A DNA stretch of 64,000 nt from DASQMT01 sp963835735 (GTDB taxonomy: Bacteria; Actinomycetota; Thermoleophilia; Solirubrobacterales; Solirubrobacteraceae), in contig CAWIGP010000004.1 of assembly GCA_963835735.1 (NCBI GenBank), positions 1 to 64,000 of the forward strand, written 5' to 3'. Positions 1 to 8,272 of the stretch are shown one piece after another; positions within the stretch are counted from its first letter, which is position 1, and the number at the start of each line of letters is the position of its first letter. A program made the translations under genes and the position numbers. The notes below the pieces were generated by a model, which was not told the DNA's origin, did no database searches, and was given only the letters and a program-made list of their open reading frames with translations.

Positions 1-402
1 CGACCGCGACAGCGTCGACCGCGGGGACGACACCTGCTGGGTCGCGAGGAGCGGAACAAGCTCGAGCTCCCCGGCGTGGGCGTCCTTGCGCAGGGACAGC
101 GCGCCGAGGACACACCGCGTCGAGTTCTCCTCCGGTCGCGTCAGCTCGTCGGCGATTCTGCCCTCGTACTTCGCCTCGGCGCAGATCTCGACGGCGATGA
201 ACTGCCGTAGCCCTACGTCCGCCGGCGCAGACGCCCCGAGATCCTCAGCAGAGATCGCGCTCATGGGGTTGCCACTCCAGAGCGCGACATGGAGGGGCGT
301 CGGCACTTCGCCCCCGAACGTGGGCCGGAGCAGCGGCAGAGCACTGCGATCGACTTGGTCGGCCACGATGACGCCTCGCTCCTCTCTCGAATGCGAACCC
401 AT
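1..402 (-). CDS. Hypothetical protein, cut by the left edge of the window
   Basis: The frame is open from an ATG at 402 down to base 1, about 134 residues, with an in-frame TAG shortly upstream of the ATG. A GTG at 366, with a GAGGAG about 12 nt before it, is an alternative start. The readable part is acidic and soluble (for example FIAVEICAEAKYEGRIADEL), with no signal peptide or membrane segment. I do not recognise the family. Its C-terminus lies outside the window. Confidence 0.45.
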   Translation of the reverse strand, partial: MGSHSREERGVIVADQVDRSALPLLRPTFGGEVPTPLHVALWSGNPMSAISAEDLGASAPADVGLRQFIAVEICAEAKYEGRIADELTRPEENSTRCVLGALSLRKDAHAGELELVPLLATQQVSSPRSTLSRS

Positions 403-404
403 CT

Positions 405-749
405 TCAGCCATGACGGCTGCTAGCGCATCGCCCAAGTCGGATGATGCGACGGGCCAACGGCTTCGTCGGCTTCTGCAAGGCAGGTCGCACCGCGCCACT
501 CCGAACGCTCCGGGAGCCGACGCCGAGGGTGCTGCACCGACCTCGGCAGGCGAACTTGTTCCAGAGATGTACCGTGCGGTTGGACTGCACCTGCTCGGGG
601 AAGTAGCTCAGCTCCACGACGGTCCGAATCGACTTGTCGCGCTGCCGCGTGTCGCCTCCCGAGCAGGAGCCGCCGTCCGCGCGGACGTCAATGGTCCCAG
701 GCGCCGAGCACGCGCACGGCACTGGCCTCCACCTCCACAAATCACCCAA
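405..749 (-). CDS. Doubtful small ORF, or no gene (region 420-834)
   Basis: Between the left-edge gene and the gene at 835 there are about 400 bases with overlapping frames on both strands and no convincing coding signal. The most protein-like frame is this minus-strand ORF of up to 114 aa. Its middle (RTVVELSYFPEQ, then VHLWNKFAC) looks like real beta structure, and it has several Cys residues. It could be a fragment of a small secreted protein. No good ribosome binding site was seen and no family is recognised. Confidence 0.2.
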   Translation of the reverse strand: MGDLWRWRPVPCACSAPGTIDVRADGGSCSGGDTRQRDKSIRTVVELSYFPEQVQSNRTVHLWNKFACRGRCSTLGVGSRSVRSGAVRPALQKPTKPLARRIIRLGRCASSRHG

Positions 750-834
750 CTTGGACGATGCGCGTCAGGTCGGATCCCCACATCATGAGGTCCCTCACTA
801 CACGTGCCCGACTCGACGCAGAAGGGACCTACCG

Positions 835-1305
835 ATGGCAGATCGGCAACTCGTACTCTCCTTCTTCCCAGATGAACCCGCCGCCGACAACGCCGCGGCC
901 GCGCTGAAGGACTCAGGGATCGCCCCCGGCGACGCCATCGGCATCCTGGCCCTCGATTCCCACGGCAAGCTCAAGCAGGACAAGGTCGGCGCACGAAGCA
1001 CCGGCAAGGGCGCCGCTATCGGGGGCGTCCTGTTCCTGCTCGGGCCCGCGCTCCTGGGGGTCGGCGTCATCGGCGGCGCGGCGGCTGGAGCCCTCCATCA
1101 CAAGAACCTCGGCCTCTCCGATGCCGACAAGGCGCGCCTCACCGTCGAGTTGAATGCGGGCAGGGCAGCGGTCGCTGTGATGGCCCACAGCGACACTGCG
1201 CCCGCGATCTCCGACCAATTGACCCAGCTCGGCGGCACGTCCGAGTCCCACGAACTCACCGACGAAGCCCTGCAGACTGCGAGTGCGGATACCTCGGCAT
1301 CCTGA
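835..1305 (+). CDS. DUF1269-like small membrane-associated protein
   Basis: 156 aa. The ATG at 835 is chosen because a GAAGGGA Shine-Dalgarno sits 8 nt before it and the homologous-looking sequence begins there (MADRQLVLSFF). The order is: an N-terminal alpha/beta part with a DEPAADNAAAALKDSGI helix, a TGKGA motif, a glycine-rich hydrophobic hairpin at about residues 60-88, and a C-terminal alpha/beta part (AGRAAVAVMA... LTQLGGTSESHELTDE). This architecture matches DUF1269-type proteins, which are often stress-linked in actinobacteria; the biochemical role is unknown. It stands alone. Confidence 0.7.
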   Translation: MADRQLVLSFFPDEPAADNAAAALKDSGIAPGDAIGILALDSHGKLKQDKVGARSTGKGAAIGGVLFLLGPALLGVGVIGGAAAGALHHKNLGLSDADKARLTVELNAGRAAVAVMAHSDTAPAISDQLTQLGGTSESHELTDEALQTASADTSAS

Positions 1306-1513
1306 TCGACAAGACGGCGGGGCTCCGCGACATGAAAGCCCGACGCCGCGACAGGTAGACGGCTTGCCCGTCCAGCCGCGCGCGCTGCCCGGCGCGCTGC
1401 CCTTTTCGCTGCCTCGATGCGGTACAGCCGGTCGCGTTCATCCAATCGGGGCGATGCGCGCGCCGCCCGCCGCCGGGAGGATTGGAGGAACCCGCACAGT
1501 CCGAGGTGAATTG

Positions 1514-1966
1514 ATGATTTGGGCGATCCTGGCGCTGCTCGGAGTCCCGCTGTGGCTCTGCGCGCTCGGCATCCTGACGGTGGTCGTGCAGAATCGTAAG
1601 CTGCGCAAGCGGCACGGTGACCTACCCGTGCGCGTGCATCGCCCGGGAAAGAAGCGGTGGTCGCGCAGTCATGCGATTTGGGTCTCGGATGTCTTCGGCT
1701 GGCGCGGCAGTCCGGCAGCCTGGCGCGAGGACCTGGTCCAAGTAACGCACGCGACGCTCCGCGCCGCGGACGCCGAGGAACAGAAGAAGCTGCACCGCCT
1801 GGGTGAGGACCCGGCGGTCGCGACTCTTACGCTCGCCGGGGGTGAGACTCTCGAGGTGGCTTCCCGCAGCGAGCAGGGCACGGCGCTCCTCGGTCCGTTC
1901 ACGGCCATCACCCAGAAAGGGCTAAGTCCCCTGGCTACCGCGCCGAGCCACACGCGCTCGCGGTAG
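1514..1966 (+). CDS. DUF2550-like single-pass membrane protein
   Basis: 150 aa. The ATG at 1514 follows GAGGTGA by a few bases. Residues 1-25 are one transmembrane helix (MIWAILALLGVPLWLCALGI), followed by a basic stretch and a soluble domain of about 110 residues with W-rich strands (RSHAIWVSDVFGWRG) and a late LTLAGGETLEVAS strand pair. One N-terminal helix followed by a PH-like beta domain resembles DUF2550 proteins of actinobacteria. The assignment rests on overall pattern only. Confidence 0.5.
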   Translation: MIWAILALLGVPLWLCALGILTVVVQNRKLRKRHGDLPVRVHRPGKKRWSRSHAIWVSDVFGWRGSPAAWREDLVQVTHATLRAADAEEQKKLHRLGEDPAVATLTLAGGETLEVASRSEQGTALLGPFTAITQKGLSPLATAPSHTRSR

Positions 1967-2081
1967 GGCACGGCGATCCTCGGACGAACAGCGGAAGCGC
2001 AGCAAGGCCGGGCACGAGTTTTCGAACACCGGATCTGCCACGGCGCGGTCCCGGTCCGCCAGTCCGGACCTCCTCAAAGAA

Positions 2082-2103
2082 ATTGGTGCGCGATTGGTGC
2101 GCG
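2082..2103 (+). repeat. Tandem 11-bp direct repeat near tRNA-His
   Basis: ATTGGTGCGCG occurs twice head to tail at 2082-2092 and 2093-2103, in the roughly 200-base non-coding stretch between the gene ending at 1966 and the tRNA-His 3' end. Nothing else is recognised in that stretch. Confidence 0.6.
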
Positions 2104-2166
2104 CCGAGCTGCTCGCTGCTCGCGTGCCGGCCGTGGAAGTGGCCGCTTTGCAGCGTGTTCGTTAGG

Positions 2167-2240
2167 GGTGAGCGACGGGATTCGAACCCGCGACCGCCGG
2201 GACCACAACCCGGAGCTCTACCAGCTGAGCTACGCCCACC
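2167..2240 (-). tRNA. tRNA-His (anticodon GTG)
   Basis: Reading the minus strand from 2240 gives G-1 followed by a GTGGGCG acceptor arm that pairs with CGCTCAC (one G-U), a D-arm with AGCTGGTA, a CCGGG stem around the loop TTGTGGT, and a T-arm with GGTTCGAAT. The anticodon is GTG. The extra 5' G opposite discriminator C is the histidine identity signature. CCA is not encoded. Confidence 0.96.
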
Positions 2241-2337
2241 AAGCTGCCTGGCTCGGCCAATCTAGCAGTGCGTGGCGCACCTCCGAAGGCGCCAGACGAC
2301 TGGACCGCGCCGCGGTAGCGCGGTAAAACCAAGGGTG

Positions 2338-2586
2338 ATGCTGGTAATGCTGATCGAGACGCGCGAGCCGTTCGACGACGGCCGTGAACCCGCGGGCGAG
2401 CCGTGGATCGTGACGCTGCTCGACTGGCTGTTTCCGTGGCCCGCGCTGATCGTCTGGCTGTGCGTGGCCAGCCGCTACGCGGACGGTTGGGCGGGCGTCG
2501 GGCTGATCTATGCCGCGGTCCTGATCGCAGCGTGGCGCGGGCTCAGCAAGCTTCCCACCGACGGGCTCGAGCAGAACCGCCAGTAG
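2338..2586 (+). CDS. Small two-helix membrane protein, function unknown
   Basis: 82 aa from the ATG at 2338; the ATG at 2347 is an alternative, with AAGGG about 11 nt before it. After a short acidic N-terminus there are two hydrophobic segments at about residues 24-42 (LLDWLFPWPALIVWLCV) and 47-64 (GVGLIYAAVLIAAW), then a short polar tail. No family is recognised. It lies 45 bases before the Ddn-like gene. Confidence 0.55.
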   Translation: MLVMLIETREPFDDGREPAGEPWIVTLLDWLFPWPALIVWLCVASRYADGWAGVGLIYAAVLIAAWRGLSKLPTDGLEQNRQ

Positions 2587-2631
2587 CGACGCGCCGGCGG
2601 GCTCAGAACGGCGCCTCGGTACGCTCCGGGA

Positions 2632-3057
2632 ATGGCCCGACGCGACGCATCCGATCTCTATGGCAAGGAGCACATCCGCCAGTACCGCGCCACCGGCGGC
2701 GAGTACGGCCACGACTGGCGCAACGGCTCCAGCACGCTCCTCCTCACCACCTCCGGGCACCGGTCGGGTGAGCCGCGCACCGCGCCGCTGATCTACGGTC
2801 GCGCGGGCGACGCCTATCTGGTCGTGGCGTCCGACGGGGGCGCCGACGAACCGCCGGCGTGGTACGTCAACCTCCAGCTCGATCCCGACGTCGAGGTCCA
2901 GGTGCTCGACCAGCGCTTCCGTGCCCGGGCGCGCACGGCGACGCCGGACGAGCGGCCTGAGATGTGGCGCGAGATGACGTCGCACTGGCCGGATTACGAC
3001 CGCTACCAGCAGCGCACGACCCGCGAGATCCCCGTGATCGTGCTGGAGCGGATCTAG
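2632..3057 (+). CDS. F420-dependent nitroreductase-like protein (DUF385/Ddn family)
   Basis: 141 aa, the usual Ddn length. The core STLLLTTSGHRSGEPRTAPLIY is the family fingerprint: the GHRSG turn contacts deazaflavin F420 in known members. It is followed by YLVVASDGG and a WYVNLQLDPDVEVQV strand pair with the conserved NL. Members use reduced F420 for quinone, nitro or lipid reductions; the substrate here cannot be told. A TACGCT box at 2620-2625 lies 6 nt before the ATG with no Shine-Dalgarno, so the mRNA is probably leaderless. Confidence 0.85.
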   Translation: MARRDASDLYGKEHIRQYRATGGEYGHDWRNGSSTLLLTTSGHRSGEPRTAPLIYGRAGDAYLVVASDGGADEPPAWYVNLQLDPDVEVQVLDQRFRARARTATPDERPEMWREMTSHWPDYDRYQQRTTREIPVIVLERI

Positions 3058-3118
3058 TCGCTGCCGCTGCTCGGGCGCGCGCCTTGCGCCCTGCCGCGCG
3101 CACAAATAGGGTCGTGCC

Positions 3119-4420
3119 GTGCGCGAGCACGGCGGCCCGGAGCCCGCTGGATCTGAGGCGTCGAACGTGTCGCGCGTCGCTGCCGAGGCTCGCGCAGACA
3201 CGGCGCTCGCAGCGCTCGACGCCGGGCTCGCATCGTTGCCGTCGGTGCGCGCGCTGCAGCGCGTCGTCGGCAACCGGTCGCTGGCACGACTCGTGCGCGC
3301 TCGGACCCTCGCGCGTCAGGGAAAGCCCGCCGCGCAGCCTGCGCCCGGCGGGGGCGGCGAGCGCTGGGCGTTCATCATGGGCGCCGCCGTCAAGGGCAAG
3401 AAGCAGTCCGGCGAGATCGACATCGACGCGTTCTACCTCGCCGCGTCCCGTTACTTCGAGCAGGAGCTGGGCAAGGGGCGGGTGCGCACGGAGGTCCGCT
3501 CGCTCGACGACCTGATCCGCGAGGTCAACAAGATCGGCAGGCCGATCAGCGAGCTGTTCGTCGTCTCGCACGGGTCGGCGACCGGGACGCTCTCGTTCAG
3601 GCTGTTCGGGACGTCGACCGAGAGCGTCACGCAGTTCCGCGACGTCCGCGAGGGACTCGACACCGCGACGCTCACGAAGGCCGACCCCACGGTCTTCACC
3701 ACCGCCACCACCGTCCACATCAAGGGCTGCAACGTCGGCCGCGGCTCCGCGATGGGCAACGCCCTGGACGAGGCGTTCGGCGGCGCTGCCAAGGTGATCA
3801 CGTCGACGCATTGGCAGGGCTACCGGAAGCAGCCCGGATCGAGCAGGTACGAAGAGGGCTTCACCGGCTACCACCTCGAGCTGCCGGGCGACGTCACGCT
3901 GAACGACGACGAGCTCAAGGAGAAGATCTCCAGGAAGTACCCGTGGGTCTCCACCGCGCAGTGGGCGGGCTGGCTGAAGGCGCTCAAGACCAGCCGCAAG
4001 GTCGTGCGCAAGCGAGTCTTCTGGGTCGACCAGTTCGACGACGAGGCTAAGCAGACACGCTCCGGGAAGAAGTTCTGGAGCCGGGACGAGTTCAAGAAGG
4101 AGGCCGAGACGAAGAAGTCCGGGCGACCGGATCTGCTCGTCTACGGGACCGAGGCGCTCCAGGCCGGGGCGTCGCGCCAGTTCGCCGAGGAGGTGTCCAC
4201 CCAGTGGGCGCTCCGCAGCACGTTCCTCGAGCGCGACGGGGGGCTGTTCGCGCCCACCGAGAAGGAGAAGCCGGACTACCTGACGACGTCGACGTTCGGC
4301 GATCCGCCGGCCGCGACACCCGCGCAGGTCCAGCCGGCGGCCCCGGTCCAGGCCGGCCGGCCGCCCCAGCCGCAGCAGCCGCCAAGGCGTCCCGCGTCTC
4401 GATCGACGTCCACGTCGTGA
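3119..4420 (+). CDS. eCIS-effector-like protein with caspase-like (DUF4347/CHAT-type) core
   Basis: 433 aa as read, GTG start with TAGGGT at 3107-3112 only 6 nt upstream (leaderless). Residues about 41-60 (SVRALQRVVGNRSLARLV) match the LQR-x-x-GN-x-x-x-x-RL helix found at the N-terminus of cargo proteins of extracellular contractile injection systems. The core has FVVSHGSATG (about 150) and HIKGCNVGRG (about 205), then VITSTH. This His-Gly plus Gly-Cys-Asn pair is the layout of caspase-like folds such as DUF4347 and CHAT. The C-terminus is a Pro/Gln/Ala-rich linker that ends abruptly. The next frame carries a beta-rich domain, so the gene may be frameshifted near 4370-4400. No injection-system genes lie nearby. 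Substrate and function are unknown. Confidence 0.6.
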   Translation: MREHGGPEPAGSEASNVSRVAAEARADTALAALDAGLASLPSVRALQRVVGNRSLARLVRARTLARQGKPAAQPAPGGGGERWAFIMGAAVKGKKQSGEIDIDAFYLAASRYFEQELGKGRVRTEVRSLDDLIREVNKIGRPISELFVVSHGSATGTLSFRLFGTSTESVTQFRDVREGLDTATLTKADPTVFTTATTVHIKGCNVGRGSAMGNALDEAFGGAAKVITSTHWQGYRKQPGSSRYEEGFTGYHLELPGDVTLNDDELKEKISRKYPWVSTAQWAGWLKALKTSRKVVRKRVFWVDQFDDEAKQTRSGKKFWSRDEFKKEAETKKSGRPDLLVYGTEALQAGASRQFAEEVSTQWALRSTFLERDGGLFAPTEKEKPDYLTTSTFGDPPAATPAQVQPAAPVQAGRPPQPQQPPRRPASRSTSTS

Positions 4421-4713
4421 CGACCGAGGACTGGACCGGCGCCGACGAGGTCTACGTGCGGGTCATCGGCCCCGGAGGCGTCGCGACGAGCGATATCCAC
4501 AAGCTCAACGACGGACAGAGATTCACGTTCTCGCTGCCGGCCAAGCCGTTCGGGGACTTCACCAAGCCGGTCAAGATCGAGGTCTACGACGAGGACTGGC
4601 CGGACGCCGACGACCTGATCGTCCGCATGACCTGGAACCCGCCGTTCGGCGCGATCAAGAACACGGCCTCCTTCGACGAGGCCGACTACCGCGTCGTCGC
4701 CCGCCTCGGCTGA
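4417..4713 (+). CDS. C2-like beta domain: 3' part of the preceding gene or a coupled small ORF
   Basis: From GTG 4417, whose GTGA overlaps the TGA of the previous frame, this reads 98 aa with two similar acidic segments, TTEDWTGADEVYVRV and DEDWPDADDLIVR, suggesting a calcium-binding C2-like sandwich. The frame is also sensible upstream (RVSIDVHV), inside the previous gene's linker. Restoring one missing base near 4370-4400 would give a single protein of about 531 aa. I favour that reading but cannot exclude a translationally coupled second protein. Confidence 0.5.
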   Translation: MTTEDWTGADEVYVRVIGPGGVATSDIHKLNDGQRFTFSLPAKPFGDFTKPVKIEVYDEDWPDADDLIVRMTWNPPFGAIKNTASFDEADYRVVARLG

Positions 4714-4720
4714 GGCCGAG

Positions 4721-5923
4721 CTACACCGGCTCCAGCCGCCGCAGCGTCCACGTCTCGCGCACCACGAGCCCAGCCGCGAGCACGAGCGTCGCCAACAGGC
4801 TGCCGACGCCCAGCACGAGCGAGGAGCCGAGTGCCTCGCCGAGCGGCCCCGCGAGCAGGTAGCCGAGCGGGAGCAGCGCGAGCGAGCCCATCCAGTCGTA
4901 CGCGGACACGCGCGAGAGCGTGTGCGGCGGCACCCGCTCGGCCAGCGCCGTGTCCCACCAGATCCCGAACAGCGCAAGGCCGACGCCCGCGGCCGCGAAC
5001 AGCGGGACGAGCAGCACGAGCGGCGCGCCGAGCGCGAACGCAGCGGTGACCGCCGGCCACGGCAGCGTGAACAGGAACCCGACCCGCATCGGGTACAGCG
5101 GCCGCCAGCGGAACCCGAGCAGCGCGCCAAGCATCGTGCCCGCTCCCATCGCCGCCGCCAGCAGGCCGAACACGCCGCTACCGCCGTACTCGTCCTCGGC
5201 GATCGTCGGCCCGAGCGTCGTCCACGGCCCGAACGACAGCAGCAGCGCGACCGCGAACGCCACGACGGTCACCCAGATCCAGGCGCGCGAGCGCACCTCC
5301 GCGTAGCCCTCGCGCAGCTCCTCGAGCATCGTCTGGCGCTCCGGCGGCGCGCCCCGCTCGCGCGTGCGCACGCGCGTGAGGAAAAAGGCGGAGACGAGGA
5401 ACGTGACCGCGTCCAGCGCGAACGCCCAGCCGGCGCCGAGCCCGAGCACGAGCGCGGTGGCGAGCGCCGGGCCCGCGAACTCCGCGACGGTCTCCACCGT
5501 GCTGCCGGCGGCCTTGGCGTCCTGGATCATCTCCTCCGGCACCGTCTGCGGGACCAGGCCGGTGTAGGCCGGGCGGAAGAACGCCTCCGCAGTGCCGAAC
5601 AGCGCCTCGATCACGACGATGTGCCAGATCTCGACGGCGTCGGTGAAGATCAGTGCGGCCAGCGCGGCGTGGAGCCCGAAGCGGACGAGGTCGGTGACGA
5701 TCATGACCTCGTTGCGCGGCAGCCGGTCGGCCCACACGCCGCCGATCAGCAGGAACCCGACGAGCGGCAGCGTGGCCGCGGCGAGCACGATGCCGACGTC
5801 GGTCGGCGAGCCGATCTCGGTCACGTACAGCGCCAGCGCGACGAACACGATCCGGTCGCCGATCGTGCTGGCTGCCTGCCCGAGGAACAGGTTGAAGAAA
5901 TCGCGCTGGCGGAGGACGTGCAT
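4721..5923 (-). CDS. MFS drug exporter, DHA3 type
   Basis: 400 aa with about 12 hydrophobic helices. The N-terminus FNLFLGQAASTIGDRI is the helix-1 signature of macrolide-efflux (MefA-like) and enterobactin-exporter-like permeases. The cytoplasmic loop GGVWADRLPRNEVMIVTDLVR is the conserved loop between helices 2 and 3, and the 6-7 loop is rich in charge (RTRERGAPPERQTMLEEL). It would use the proton gradient to expel a small molecule. It is convergent with the gene ending at 4713. Confidence 0.8.
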   Translation of the reverse strand: MHVLRQRDFFNLFLGQAASTIGDRIVFVALALYVTEIGSPTDVGIVLAAATLPLVGFLLIGGVWADRLPRNEVMIVTDLVRFGLHAALAALIFTDAVEIWHIVVIEALFGTAEAFFRPAYTGLVPQTVPEEMIQDAKAAGSTVETVAEFAGPALATALVLGLGAGWAFALDAVTFLVSAFFLTRVRTRERGAPPERQTMLEELREGYAEVRSRAWIWVTVVAFAVALLLSFGPWTTLGPTIAEDEYGGSGVFGLLAAAMGAGTMLGALLGFRWRPLYPMRVGFLFTLPWPAVTAAFALGAPLVLLVPLFAAAGVGLALFGIWWDTALAERVPPHTLSRVSAYDWMGSLALLPLGYLLAGPLGEALGSSLVLGVGSLLATLVLAAGLVVRETWTLRRLEPV

Positions 5924-5980
5924 GGCCGTCGACAGCGTCGCAGCCGCTCACGCGGCCGTCAGGCCGGGTTCGAACCCGCC

Positions 5981-6379
5981 TCAGACGTCTATGCAGAAAT
6001 GGCCGTGGCGGCGGTTGAAGCACACCAGGCCGACGAGCGTGCCGTCGTCGGCGACCACCGGCAGCCGGTCGGCCTGCTCGGCGTCGAGCAGTTCGACCGC
6101 GCGCGCCACGGGGTCGCGGGGCTCGACCTGCCACGCGTCGCGGGCGGCGAGCTCGCCCAGCTGCATGTCCGCGGCCAGGTCGTCTCCGACGGTCTCGCGC
6201 GTGATCGCGCCCAGGAACGTCTCGCCGCGCGCGAGCAGCAGGAGACGCACGCGCGGGTTCTCGAACTCCTCGCGCGCCTCGCCCACGGTCGTCTCCGGCG
6301 TGTACGTGCGCGGCCCGCGCAGCATCACGTCCTCGACGCGCGGGCCGGCGTCGGCAAGCGGCACGTTGCGGGTCGGCAT
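5981..6379 (-). CDS. CBS-domain pair protein
   Basis: 132 aa, just two CBS motifs: residues about 14-62 (VEDVMLRGPRTYTPETTVGE... FLGAITRETV) and 73-125 (LAARDAWQVEPRDPVARAVEL... LPVVADDGTLVGLV). CBS pairs bind adenine nucleotides and usually tune a partner, which is not evident here. The start ATG is preceded by TAGACT (6392-6387) with a 7-nt spacer that itself holds AGGAG. The TAG of that box is the stop codon of the gene upstream. Confidence 0.8.
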   Translation of the reverse strand: MPTRNVPLADAGPRVEDVMLRGPRTYTPETTVGEAREEFENPRVRLLLLARGETFLGAITRETVGDDLAADMQLGELAARDAWQVEPRDPVARAVELLDAEQADRLPVVADDGTLVGLVCFNRRHGHFCIDV

Positions 6380-6389
6380 GCTCCTGAGT

Positions 6390-7598
6390 CTAAAGATCCA
6401 CGTCGACCCAGACCAGCCGGTGGTCCGACGTCGGGAAGCCGCCGACCGGGAGCCACTCCGGGTCGAACACGCCCGAGAGCCGCGACAGCGGATCGGCCTG
6501 GAGCGGCCAGAACACCGCGCTGCGCTCGATCCTGATGTTCCAGCTCGGGAGCACGTAGTCGGCCCGCAGGTTGCCCGGCGCGCCGTCGGCGAAGTCTGCG
6601 GTGTCGAACTTGGGGTCGCCGCGGTGCATCGCGTTCGCGCCGCCCTGCAGCGTCGCCGCCTCGGGCGCGCCTGCGCTCGTCGGCGCGGAGCGCGCGTTGA
6701 CCAGCGGATGCTCGAGCAGCTGCTGGGCCGCGCCCGGGATGCTGTCGCCGTCGACGGGGTCGGAGTTCTGGTCGCCGGCGATCACGAAGCGCTGGCCGGG
6801 CAGCAGCCCGCCGCGGCGGCCGCGGTCGTCGTAGATGTAGCGGCCGCGGAACGGCCAGGCGACGTAGTCGGCCCAGAAGCGGATCTCGTCGGCGTTGCGC
6901 GTGCCGTTGCGGTCCTCCGGCCCGTCGAACACCGGCGGGGTCGGGTGCGAGACGAGGAAGTGCACCGTCTTGCGCCCGATCCTGATCGGGAGGTCCCAGT
7001 GGCTCTTGGACGACAGGCGCAGGATCTCGACCTCGTCGGGCGCGTAGAACGGCGTCGGCATCCGGTTGCCCGGCATGTCCTTCCAGAGGAAGTTCTGGAA
7101 CGTCCGCACCCGGCGCGTGTCGATCGGGTGCTTGGAGCAGGACGAGCATCCCGAACTGGCCCGGGAACGCGCCGAAGCCGAACGCGTCGTTGCCGCCGCC
7201 GATCATGTCGTTGTTGTCGAGGTCCTTGCCGGTCGGCACGCCGGTGTTGGAGGGGGCGATGAACGCATACGGGGTAGTGGATCGGGTCGGCGCCGTTCTG
7301 CGAGACCTCGAGGAAGTTGTCGCGGAACAGGTCGACCGCCGCGGGGTCGAAGTCGAACTCGTTGATCAGCAGCACGTCGGGACGGGCGCGCTGGATCACC
7401 TCGGCGACGTTGCGCGCCTGGCGGCGGAAGACGTCGTCGACCTCCGGCTCGGAGAGTTGCTTGACGAGGTCGCCCTCGGCGGCGCGGTTCAGCGACAGGT
7501 TGTACGTCGCGAAGCGGACATCGTCCGCCCGGTGCGCCTCGGCCGCGGCCGGCGCGAGCACCAGCAGCGGCCACCGCCGCGATCAGGATCCGCCTCAT
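6390..7598 (-). pseudogene. Endonuclease/exonuclease/phosphatase-family secreted protein with three frameshifts
   Basis: Reading from ATG 7598 (GGGAGAG just upstream) gives a signal peptide (MRRILIAAVA), then in another frame VRFATYNLSLN and VLLINEFDFDP, then in a third frame NDMIGGGNDAFGFGAFPGQ, and finally, in a last frame, FVIAGDQNSDP, NLRADYVLPS and TSDHRLVWVD. These are the ordered EEP motifs (N/E metal site, GDxN, SDH). Removing one base at each of about 7571, 7270 and 7136 restores a continuous protein of about 401 aa. All three changes are extra G/C bases. It is either a decaying gene or a run of consensus errors. Confidence 0.75.
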
Positions 7599-7700
7599 TG
7601 CGCTCTCCCTCCCCTTGTCGATGGCCGGGAGTCCTACCACCCGCCCACCGCCCACCGCAACGCCGTTCACGGGACCGACACGCTCGCATACAGTGCCGGG

Positions 7701-8171
7701 ATGCCCGGCGAGGTCGAGCTGATCGAGCGCTTCTACGCGGCGTTCGGCCGCAAGGACGGCGACGCGATGGCCGCCTGCTATGCGCCGGACGCGCGCTTCT
7801 CGGACCCGGTGTTCGGCGAGCTCCGGGGAGAGCAACCTGGCGCGATGTGGCGCATGCTCACCGCGCAGGCGCGCGACCTGAGCATCGAGCTCGTCGAGCA
7901 CGGCGCCGACGCGGAGGCGGGCACCGGCGAAGCGCGCTGGATCGCGCGCTACACGTTCACGCAGACGGGCCGGCCGGTGAAGAACGACGTGCGCGCGCGG
8001 TTCCGGTTCGAGGGAGGCCTGATCGCCGAGCACGACGACACGTTCTCGTTCCACGTCTGGGCGCGGCAGGCGCTCGGGGCACCCGGGCTGCTGCTCGGCT
8101 GGACGCCGCCGCTGCGCGCGTCGGTGCGGCGCCGCGCCCGCGCGAGCCTCGAGCGCTTCATGAGCTCCTGA
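7701..8171 (+). CDS. SnoaL/NTF2-like protein
   Basis: 156 aa. The family start is clear: VELIERFYAAFGRKDGDAM, then YAPDARFSDPVFGELRG, and late strands RWIARYTFTQTGRPV and RARFRFEGGLIAEHDDTFSF. This is the cone-shaped NTF2 fold used by small isomerases, cyclases and unknown proteins; the substrate cannot be deduced. The C-terminus has an extra basic helix (RASVRRRARASLERF). TACAGT at 7689-7694 lies 6 nt before the ATG (leaderless). Confidence 0.8.
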   Translation: MPGEVELIERFYAAFGRKDGDAMAACYAPDARFSDPVFGELRGEQPGAMWRMLTAQARDLSIELVEHGADAEAGTGEARWIARYTFTQTGRPVKNDVRARFRFEGGLIAEHDDTFSFHVWARQALGAPGLLLGWTPPLRASVRRRARASLERFMSS

Positions 8172-8172
8172 G

Positions 8173-8198
8173 CCCGCTGCAAGATTCGCTGCAGCGGG
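8173..8198 (+). terminator. Hairpin after the SnoaL-like gene
   Basis: Perfect 9-bp arms CCCGCTGCA / TGCAGCGGG around an 8-nt loop, starting two bases after the stop codon. There is no T-tract, so termination is an inference from position. Confidence 0.5.
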
Positions 8199-8221
8199 CA
8201 GGATTTGTGGCGCGCCTTTAC

Positions 8222-8227
8222 TAGGGT
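8222..8227 (+). promoter_or_regulatory. -10 box for the wall hydrolase gene
   Basis: TAGGGT lies about 45 bases upstream of ATG 8273. This gene, unlike several neighbours, would have a leader. No convincing -35 hexamer was found. Confidence 0.35.
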
Positions 8228-8272
8228 GCGGGGCTGCTCGCGGGGCGTGGGTCGCTGCTGCGGCGCGACTCG

